Shown here in pieces: positions 1 to 7,356 of a stretch of DNA of 11,667 nucleotides. The notes beneath the pieces were generated by a model. The model did no database searches, was not told where the DNA came from, and saw only the letters and a program-made list of their open reading frames with translations. Positions within the stretch are counted from its first letter, which is position 1; each line of letters begins with the position of its first letter. A program made the translations under genes and the position numbers. Source of the DNA: Terana coerulea (lineage: Eukaryota > Basidiomycota > Agaricomycetes > Polyporales > Phanerochaetaceae); the NCBI GenBank assembly GCA_024811115.1, contig JAKOGH010001080.1, positions 1-11,667 of the forward strand. The letters are read 5' to 3'.

Positions 1-77
1 CTTTTCTTCGGCAGGAAGTGACGCGCACCTATAACGACGAGCAACCCAGCCTGCGGGATGTACTGCTTGGTCTTTGG
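1..77 (-). pseudogene. Truncated 3' fragment of a third alpha/beta-hydrolase copy
   Basis: Read on the minus strand, this stretch encodes KTKQYIPQAG, then a GARH segment. It aligns without gaps to the last exon of the hydrolase at 1953-3297 (KIKQYIPQAE, then GASH). A run of 17 bases or more around the QYIPQA codons is identical. The catalytic-type His is kept, but the preceding Glu is Ile. Homology stops near position 77: the GTxDxxVP segment that should lie just upstream is absent, and nothing else hydrolase-like lies between 78 and 255. The remainder of the copy is either outside the window to the left or lost. It reads as a relic of the tandem array. A hidden intron joining it to other exons is not excluded. 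Confidence 0.65.
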
Positions 78-255
78 ATAACTAGAGAATAGCTGGGTGT
101 TACGATTGTCATGGGTGCGTTGGGTGTGAAGTGCAGACATGCGGAGTTGAGATGCTGAGGTAAACAACGAGAAAGCGGCTCGTCACTTTGCAGTCATCTT
201 CAAGTTCCGAATCAGCAGTAGCATTAATGTACATCGTAAGAGTCGCCAGTTGACA

Positions 256-1686
256 TTAGGCCAGGAACTTTACGAGGGCGTCGGCGAGCTGCTGCCAAGA
301 CCCGTCTTCCTGAGTAAGATAGTGGCTACCACCCTCAATGGCGACCAGCTCCGCCTGGGGAATGTGCCCCTTAATCTTGTGCGCCTCCTCATATGGGACG
401 ATATCGTCATCGGTGCCCTGGCAATGAGTGTATAGTCAATGTCAAGCACACGGGTCGTCGTTGCACTGGGGGATGCGTACATGGACGATCAGGAAGCGTT
501 TGTCGGATTTTCCGAGGGTAGCAAACGCCCACTGGAGCCCAGTCGCGACGCCTTCGTTCTTGGACGACTCAAACGCTGCGGGGAACCCGGGCAAGTGCTC
601 CACTTGCAGCTCACGTATCTGAGTACGGGAATAGGGATAGGGATAGACAACACGTCAACGCCACCACCTGGGCAATACGCACCTGGACTGACCTTGAAAG
701 CACGGGCACTTGCGGCCGGACCCGTGGGAGCCTAGGAGATAAATAACCCATCAGCACTCAAAAACAGTAAGAATCAGGGGATCATCTTACCTCGATCTTC
801 ACTGCTGCGGTCTGACCTGGCTGCAGATAGAAGTGCTACTCAGCACGTGATGGCATAATGTTAAGGATAACCACCGCATACCTGCATTAACCCTGCGGAC
901 GATACCAATGCGATATTTTGACGGACGAGGTGCGGAAATGTGGAGGAAAACGCAGCCGCAATCGCACCACCCTACGTACAGCAGATTTACACATGAATCT
1001 ATAGCGAGAATGACAGCGGGCGCTTGGGCACGCACCAAGGAGAAGCCTACAACATCAGTGGAGTCCCATCCGATATACTGCAGCAACAGAGCGAGCTGCG
1101 TAATGTAAAGGTTCGGGTGGGATGGCAGCTCAGGGGCTTCTGTGTAGCCGCGACCGTAGAGATCTGCACACAATCAACATTCTGAGCAAGGACCATCGCC
1201 CACAATGACTGGGTGGCGCTTACCGTAAAGCAAAACACGGAATCCGTTGTTCACCAGTACTGCAACGACGTTGTTGAACACAATGCTGGGGACGGAGATG
1301 CCGTGGATCAGGACGACCTTACAAGGATGCGTGTGAGCGCTTTAGAATGTTCGGCAGTCCCAGGGCAATGAAACCAAACCTTCTTGCCGTCTTCAGGTCC
1401 GACGATCCAGTACTTGGTTCGACCGAACGGCGAGGAGTAGTACCCGCCTACAAGTTGATAAGCGTAAAGTTCACAACAAAAAGCGAAAATTTATCGTACC
1501 ATTGGGATACGTATCTTCGGGATATAGCTCACGCAGAGGAGAATCCAAGGGCAGACCCTCGATGGATATTTGCACCGGAGTGGGAAACTGAGAAATGGAT
1601 GATTGAACATCGTTAGCAGCCAATTAGGCTTAGACTTGGGCAGAAAACTACATGGGCAAGCCACAGTTTGGACTCACCGGGGCCAT
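256..1686 (-). CDS. Alpha/beta-hydrolase fold serine hydrolase, 10 exons, intact (copy 1)
   Basis: Exons on the minus strand: 1678-1686, 1500-1587, 1380-1447, 1224-1317, 1036-1163, 882-971, 791-820, 693-731, 481-618, 256-417. They total 846 nt: 281 residues plus TAA. All introns are GT-AG, 52-90 bp; intron 3 has the weak acceptor AAG. The protein starts MAP, then has the FGRTKYWIVGP segment (about 40-50), the oxyanion-hole VLIHG (57-61), DLYGRGYTEAP (87-97), the nucleophile elbow GFSLGG with Ser128 split by intron 5, GTDDDIVP with Asp232, and GGSH with His260. The triad is therefore complete. The substrate cannot be read from sequence; relatives are lipases, esterases and epoxide-hydrolase-like enzymes. 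Between the SAGLMQ segment (about 154-159) and IRELQ there are only about 23 residues, so the cap is short. Exons 7 and 8 are the least certain part of the model. There is no signal peptide, so it is probably cytosolic. Confidence 0.9.
627..645. repeat. Short GGGATA tandem in intron 8 of the hydrolase gene
   Basis: GGGAATA is followed by two GGGATA units on the plus strand. On the coding (minus) strand these read as TATCCC units and form the pyrimidine tract just before the intron 8 acceptor at 619. This is a small local repeat, not a telomere array. Confidence 0.6.
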
Positions 1687-1789
1687 GCGGAAAAGAGGCG
1701 TACGATGTGAGGGCAGGTGAATGAAATGATTCTCGTACTGTCTCGGGTGTGCTAGTTCTGGGGACAACACATCGCCCAGCATGAGGTCA

Positions 1790-1795
1790 TTTATA
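1790..1795 (-). promoter_or_regulatory. TATA box of hydrolase copy 1
   Basis: The minus strand reads TTATAAATG here, about 104 bp upstream of the ATG at 1684-1686. This is a normal fungal TATA-to-start distance, giving a leader of roughly 70 nt. It sits in the 266-bp gap between the two hydrolase genes, so the gap serves as 3' region for one and promoter for the other. Confidence 0.55.
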
Positions 1796-1952
1796 AGGTG
1801 CATGAGTCATCCGACGGAAAGCCGGAGCGGGGTCAGCGTGTGAATCCACGGCGTCCCCTACTGCGGTCTTCACATCCTCGCGCACGAGAACAGTGCGGTG
1901 AGACTAGAAGCAGGAGTGTTTTTTCTGATTCACGAGAATAGACTATCAATAA

Positions 1953-3297
1953 TCACGTCAAGAACGTAACCAGACTTTCCGCAACCTTCTGCCACGTCCG
2001 TTCTTCCGTCGCCAGCGAGTGGCTCGCGCCCTCAAGGACAACCAGCTCGGCCTGCGGGATGTACTGCTTGATCTTCTGAGAATGGGAGAACGGCACGAGC
2101 TGGTCAGCAGTGCCCTAGAAGTCAAGTGTGGCTTGGTTCTGGAGGGAGGGTGGCTGGAGAGAGAATGCTGACGTGAATAAGCAGGAATCGTTTGTCGGAC
2201 TTTCCGATGGTCTCGTAAGCCCAGTGAAGCTGCGTCACCAGGCCGTCTTTCATGCAGGACGCGAATGTTTCTGAGAAGCCTGGAAGAAGCTCGGCTTGAA
2301 GCTCACGGAGCTGGGTATATGATGGTTAGACCACAGTCTCGTTTGTATGGGTACCACATCATACGCACCTGAGGTATGGTAGCATTTGTGGACAGCGATA
2401 CATCCTTAGTCTGACAGTGTAAATGTAAGCACAATGATGGATGGACTACCAGGTAAATAGAATTGGCCTACTGCGGTGCTTGGCGTCTGAGCAGAAGTCG
2501 GGCGACTAGCCAGGGTCTCAAGCATGCCTGCTGCAGCCATAAGAACGACCCGTTCCTGGACGAGGTGGGGAAACATGGCGGTGAACGCCGCTGCAATGGC
2601 ACCGCCCTGCGTGAAACGTAAGCACTTGAGCAGCAATTATTGGTGGCGTAGATAACGAACCAAGGAGAAGCCAATGATGTCAGCCGTGCCCCAGCCGACA
2701 CATTGCATGAGCAAAGCTAGCTGAAGGATATGCACGTTTGTGTCCATTGGAACTTTGGGCGCTTCTGAGTAACCTCGGCCGTAGAGGTCTGAGCCACAGC
2801 CTGTCAATGCTGAGCATCCGCAAGGCAGAACAAACCCATACCGTAAAGCAAACACTCGGAACCCTTTGGATATCAAGACGTCCACAATCTGCTTGTAAAC
2901 GAGGCTTGGCGTAGTGATTCCATGAATAAGCACGACCTGTAGTTTATCCATGAGCATCCATCACCTGCAAAAGCATATCGCAATCAAGTACTAGCCTTAC
3001 GGCCCGTCTTTGGTCCAACAATCCAGTACTTCGTACGCCCGAAGGGGGATGGATAGTAACCGCCTAGTTATACCACGTCAGCACGATCATCATGTCATGC
3101 TTTCCATAATCGAAGCTGGCGTACCATTGGGGTACACGTCCTCAGGATAGATCTGACGCAAAGGCGAGTCATCTGGTAAGGCCTCGATGGAATGATAGAC
3201 GGGTGTGGGGAACTGCGAGATGAACCATGATTAGTCTCGTCAGTCGTCCGGCCCTTCATTAGCTAAAAACATAACAGCAACGGCGTACCGGAGACAT
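1953..3297 (-). pseudogene. Alpha/beta-hydrolase copy 2, frameshifted in exon 4
   Basis: This copy is built like the copy at 256-1686. Exons by homology: 3289-3297 (ATG TCT CCG), 3125-3212, 2996-3063, 2842-2936, 2661-2788, 2472-2606 (fused exons 6+7; donor at 2471 less certain), 2369-2410, 2173-2310, 1953-2114 (TGA). Exons 1, 2, 3, 5, 9 and 10 have exactly the same lengths as in copy 1. The exon-2 peptide matches at 22 of 29 positions. Kept motifs are VLIHG, DLYGRGYSEAP, GFSLGG across intron 5, GTADQLVP and GASH, so the triad residues are present. Exon 4 is 95 nt instead of 94: one extra base near 2850-2857 shifts the frame before intron 4. Intron 3 starts with GC, and the intron 6 donor is missing. 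It may be a recent pseudogene, a sequencing error, or a gene that retains intron 4. Confidence 0.85.
2937..2995 (-). other. GC-AG intron (intron 3 of hydrolase copy 2)
   Basis: By exact position and phase against copy 1, intron 3 lies between CGT AAG and GTC GTG. Its donor is AAG|GCTAGT and its acceptor ends CTACAG. The GC donor is a known minor class. No GT donor nearby gives the right phase: the GTAAGG five bases upstream would leave the VVLIHG exon out of frame. Confidence 0.65.
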
Positions 3298-3461
3298 CTT
3301 GCACGCAGAAACGCGCTGATACGAGACCGAAACTTGAGAGATTAAGTAGCAACTCCTTGCTATTACTAAGCACTCGCGGTCCCGATGGCTTGCTCTGATC
3401 AATCTTGAGATCCAGACCTGTAGTAGCTGGCCTGGGTTGATAACAGCCCAGTCGAGACTGG

Positions 3462-3468
3462 ATATATA
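3462..3468 (-). promoter_or_regulatory. Probable TATA box of hydrolase copy 2
   Basis: The minus strand reads CATATATATCC about 165 bp upstream of the ATG at 3295-3297. It is the only TATA-like site close to this gene. The implied leader is longer than for copy 1. Confidence 0.4.
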
Positions 3469-3944
3469 TGCTCCCACGAGGGCGGATACTCAAAGCTTGC
3501 TTGTGAGAGAGTCCTCCACGGCCAAAGGAATGCGCGAAACCCAGTTTGCCGCAGTGCGACAAGGAATGTGCACCCTTAGCCCACCACTACGCGTCTGTAG
3601 GCTGTAAGATCGCGTTCAGTTATGTCGACAAGGATAAATGCGGGCACGGCCTGGGTACGGCTAGTAACGTAGACGGATCGACATGAATCATAGGCCCTTA
3701 CTTTTAGGAGTGACGTTGCGAACTGTACCGAAGACAGCAGCACCTAGTGACTCGCGAACCTTACATAAGTTACGCATAAAACATTGGTAAGACGTTTGTC
3801 CGTGATCAGTGTTCCGGTAGTGGTGGAGCATGGGTGTTAGGAAACGGGTGGTGGAACTCGTAGTTACTGGATTAACGAGTATTACTTGCACGATCACAAG
3901 CTTTAGTACTGTAGATACCAGCTATCAGTTTGATAATACAACAA
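3469..3944. other. Stretch with no recognised gene
   Basis: Between the promoter of hydrolase copy 2 and the tRNA I see only short open frames without recognisable motifs, and no splice-bounded exon that resembles a known family. It probably contains upstream regulatory DNA of the hydrolase gene. Confidence 0.4.
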
Positions 3945-4019
3945 GGCCGGCTAGCTCAGTTGGTTAGAGCGTAGGTGCTAATAACGCCAAGGTCGTCGGT
4001 TCGACCCCGGCGTTGGCCA
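3945..4019 (+). tRNA. tRNA-Ile(AAU)
   Basis: The sequence folds as a cloverleaf: acceptor GGCCGGC with GTTGGCC (two G-U pairs), D-arm GCTC/GAGC, anticodon loop CTAATAA with anticodon AAT at 3980-3982, T-arm GTCGG/CCGGC with loop TTCGACC, discriminator A at 4019, and no encoded CCA. The A box (TAGCTCAGTTGG, 3952-3963) and B box (GGTTCGACCCC, 3998-4008) match Pol III consensus. It is 75 nt rather than the usual 74. The extra base lies between the D-stem and the anticodon stem, and the first anticodon-stem pair is A-A. It reads AUU/AUC codons after A34-to-inosine modification. Confidence 0.9.
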
Positions 4020-4108
4020 TGTGGATATGACGTTAACAATTCTCTTCCTACCGCGGAAAGGCAGGAGTAACAACAGCTCAGCTTCACTCGACACTCAGCT
4101 TTAATTTC

Positions 4109-4114
4109 TTTTTT
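4109..4114 (+). terminator. First T-run downstream of the tRNA (Pol III terminator candidate)
   Basis: This T6 run is the first stretch of four or more T after the tRNA end, about 90 nt downstream. It would give an unusually long 3' trailer. Confidence 0.4.
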
Positions 4115-4161
4115 GACCATAGACTAAGGTGTAATACTTCAGCCATTCACTTTACCTTTTT

Positions 4162-4901
4162 AGTAAGGCTCCAACCATTTACTTTAATTACTCTTTAAAC
4201 TCTTTACAACCCTTTACCTTTACCTTTAAACTACAAAACGGCCGTAAAGGTATAAACTGTTTAGTAAAGAGTATGTAAAGGGTATCGCCCCCGGGGCATG
4301 TAGTTCATTGCTGCAAGCGTCCAGACAATAATGTAGGTGTGGACTGTTGTGCAGCAACAACATGTCTGATGGTGCCGACATCTTGGACAAGTCCAAACAC
4401 ACAGCACGGACTCGGACGCACTGCCATAGCGAGCGGCGGATAAAGCTCGGAGATATTGCCCCACTAGGTGCTCGAGCTCGTTCGACGCTGAACCAACAAC
4501 TTCATAATGGTGCAGTGATAACGTCAGCAGTGATAGTTGCTGCCAATAATTGATAGGAGACTACTCAGACACTCCTGACACGGCTCATTGCTGAACAATT
4601 TCTGAGTCCTGCTCGGATTCAGCCCGGCCGCCGGCGCAAGCAAAAATGTTCTGCTTTGACGTCGACAAAACCTCCTTCTCATTAAACCACACCGGAACTG
4701 CGGTAGTTGAAAATCTGAACATTTATTTGTGGCTTTGTGGGCAACTAACAATACATTCTGCAGACCTGGACTTGGTGTGGACGCTGGAAACACTTTATAA
4801 AGTAGTCTTTACTCTATAAACTGTTTACTACCCTTTATTTACTCTTTACTCTTTAGCTACAAATATTTTGTAAAGGTAAAGTAAAGGGCTGGAGCCTTAC
4901 T
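4162..4901. mobile_element. TTTAC-rich element with inverted ends, probable non-autonomous DNA transposon
   Basis: The ends at 4162-4185 and 4878-4901 are inverted copies, 22 of 24 bases identical, both starting AGTAAGGCTCCA. The subterminal zones (about 4140-4280 and 4793-4945) are packed with TTTAC/GTAAA words on both strands, and both carry the direct repeat TATAAACTGTTTA (4251-4263 and 4815-4827). The 500-bp core, about 4285-4790, is not repetitive and shows no transposase motif. Many short subterminal repeats plus terminal inverted repeats are typical of DNA transposons and MITEs. I cannot assign a superfamily and see no clear target-site duplication. TTTAC words continue outside the named ends, so the true borders may be wider (about 4140-4950). 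Its position just downstream of a tRNA gene is a common insertion context. Confidence 0.55.
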
Positions 4902-5195
4902 TTGTAGAATATTTGTAGTCAAAGAGGGCTTCAAAGAGTAAAGAGTATAGTCTTGCCAACGAGGCGGGCTTCCTAAGAAATATGGTTCGCCCAACGGGGA
5001 AACAGCACATTCTTTGAGGAAAACCGGCAGCCAAAATGTTGATACTGGCAGTTACCGGGCAGACTGGGCGATCAAAAGGATAATCAATCTCAACAAGCCT
5101 CAGCGAAGAGGATACTAGTTGGGACGGGTGAGAGGCAATAAACTCGGCGGTGCCCACAGAAACTTGTGTTTACAAGCAAGGAGACAAAAATATGT

Positions 5196-5624
5196 TTAGT
5201 CAAGACGGTCCCACTCCGCTTCTCCCCACAGCGGGCGCTTAGTCCCTGAACCTCCCTTGGGCTTGCTTGCGCTCGGCCGTTTCGTGTCGTGGCTTCCGAA
5301 CGCGGCGCTGTAGTCGAGCGTATATATGTCTTGGTAGCCCGGAGGAGACTCCTTGGGGACCGATTTCACGAGCTTGCGGAGCTCGGAGGACAACGTTGGA
5401 GCACGCGGGCGCTTAGTCCCTGGACTTCCGCTCGGCCACTTCGTGCCGTGGCTGCTTCCGAACGCGACGCTCTTGTCGGGCTTATAGATGTCCTGGTAGC
5501 CCGGAGGAGACTGCTTGGGGATTGAATTCACGAGCTTGTGGAGCTCGGAGGATAACGTTGGAGCGGCAGTGACGCAGCCGGAGAGGGCGAGAGTGGCCAG
5601 GGCAAAAAGGGTCTGGAACTACAT
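5196..5624 (-). pseudogene. Small secreted repeat protein with a stop at codon 2
   Basis: The frame on the minus strand is ATG (5622-5624), TAG (5619-5621), then 140 open codons to TAA at 5196-5198. The peptide after the stop begins FQTLFALATLALSGCVTA, a textbook signal-peptide core with an AxA-like cleavage site near residue 20. The mature part holds two tandem units with a 54-residue period (from residues 23 and 77). Each has TLSSELxKLV, SPPGYQDIY and an AFGS segment. The motif TKRP occurs at about 70-73, 114-117 and 128-131. KR pairs resemble Kex2 sites, but Pro after KR normally hinders cleavage. There is no intron and no known family. Codon 2 in such proteins is often Lys, so AAG-to-TAG is the simplest break. 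An intron ending at this TAG is possible but I find no good upstream exon. Confidence 0.6.
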
Positions 5625-7356
5625 CGTGAAGAGGTATCGTCTGCGGTCCCTTTTGGTCAGCGCAAGCAGCAATGAGAACAGAGGGTTGCGTACGAAAATG
5701 AGAAGTCAAAGAAAACTAAACGGTGTATAAACTTGTGATCAATGAGCGACGAGAAAAAGGTAACTCAAGCCTGTTGAATGTGAAAGCGAAGGTGGCACCA
5801 GTGCTGGAGATTTACTGCGAAGTTAGTGTGAATTTATACCTGCTTAGCCTCCTCCTATGAGTAATGGCGATGGCCTCCGAGTCGAGCGTCAAGATCTCAG
5901 ATATGCAAGTCCAACCTGCTCGGGCCGTGGCACTGGCGACTCAGTGGCGAGGTTATGAGACCTAAGTGTCCGAGTTGGGAAGGCTCATGGCATCTCCATT
6001 TGACAGCCAACGTCGTGAAATATCGCGAAGAATAGCCTACGCATCCACCGTAGTGAATAAAGTCTATGGCAAGCAGACTATGTAACTGCATGTATACGCA
6101 CGTACAGGTGTAAGCCCACGAGACATAGCAGTCGGTGCCATATCCGCTCCTGGCGTTGGCCCTACACATCATCAGCCAGCAGGCGAAACAGAAGAAACAG
6201 GCAACATCCCGGATGATGCATCAGCACCCACAAATGGTTGAAGAGTCGGCATCATACGAAATGAGTTGCTCGAGGTCATCGGTCATCGGACATCCCTTTA
6301 GCTGGAACTTCGGAGCGAAGGTTGACGTTACTGCAGTGCTCACTTGCTGCAATGAGCCTAGTAGATCATTTTCCCTACCGTGACGTAACTGGCTTCAACA
6401 CCGCTGCAGGCTCGAGAGTCGCTTGAGAGGCGCATCATTTTCACAGGAGGTCCGGCGCTCGCCGGCGAGGCACGATGGGACGACCGTGACACTAGTACTA
6501 TTACTTGACAGGCGTTGTAAATAAAGGGTATTGAGTTTATAATGAGTAAACGCACCGACTACAGCACCGGGCGCCGGGCGGCAAACTTGCCAGGGGCGAC
6601 GCCACTGGCAATTCAGGCTGGTGAAATAGTTTGGAACGTGAAGAGCGCGGCGCTGAACGTCTGTCAACTCTGTCTCTGTGGGTCGCACCCTGCCGCCTCT
6701 TCTCGTGTTCTCCGTACATGGGTCCACCACACAAAACAAGAGCCAGCGGTGGCGGGGATACGCCTTGGGCCTGTGGTGCCCTCTGACCTCATCGACCTTG
6801 TGTACCCCTGGCGTAGGCGGTCGGGAACGAGAGCGGCGGCGTGTCCATGGACTTCCTGTGGCGGACCCTCTCGGCAGCTGATGCTCGTCCCTTTCCTTCT
6901 TGTGACCGCGGCGTTGCTATGCTGTGCAAGTTGTTGCTTCTCAGTGGAGAGACAGGCCGTGTCGGGTTTTTGCCGAGTTCGTGTGCGAAAAGTGGCGGTG
7001 TGCTAGTGACTGGCCCCAGTGCACCGTTGCATCTGTCCAGCGCGCCGAGTCTCTTGATCCCTGCATCTCACTACTTGGCTCACTCCTTGTGCTGCATAGC
7101 GCTCGTCTGGCGTGGACCTGTCCCTGGTTCTCTGAATAAGTACCTCAAGCTTTGAGCTTACCAGAGAAACCAACACACGCCTCAAGTTCCATCCTGCTCT
7201 TCCCGTTATTGCGAGACTGTTTTCTGTGCTGTTGTGTATTGAATGTATAATGAGAATTTAATCGCCCTAGATACTCGTTACGTGTTAGTACATTGGCTAG
7301 AGTCGATGAGTATATTTATCCTGCACAGTCCTCATAATAAACACTTCTGTTATGTC
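5625..7356. other. 1.7-kb stretch with no recognised gene
   Basis: About 100 bp upstream of the secreted-protein start there is a TATA-like GTTTATAC on the minus strand (near 5725-5732), a possible promoter. Beyond it, I recognise no gene, RNA or paired repeat on either strand. The longest open frame is on the plus strand at 6542-7006 (154 codons). It contains one hydrophobic segment but no family motif, no clear introns and unremarkable composition, so I do not call it. The 3' untranslated region of palC should lie just below 7357. Confidence 0.4.

Noticed and set aside
2115..2117. Apparent in-frame stop just before GTADQLVP in hydrolase copy 2
   Set aside because: The TAG is the acceptor of a 58-bp intron (2115-2172, GTCAGC to TTCTAG). 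Splicing joins FLLIH directly to GTADQLVP, and copy 1 has an intron at the same place.
4140..4280. CTTTAC runs as telomeric or satellite repeat
   Set aside because: The words are irregularly spaced and occur in both orientations around a unique core, which fits subterminal transposon repeats rather than a telomere or satellite.
4897..5157. 86-codon minus-strand open frame next to the TTTAC element
   Set aside because: No motif or family resemblance, and its 3' end runs into the repeat region; probably chance.
6660..7250. Possible solo LTR of a retrotransposon
   Set aside because: I could not find matched TG...CA ends, a target-site duplication or a primer-binding site.
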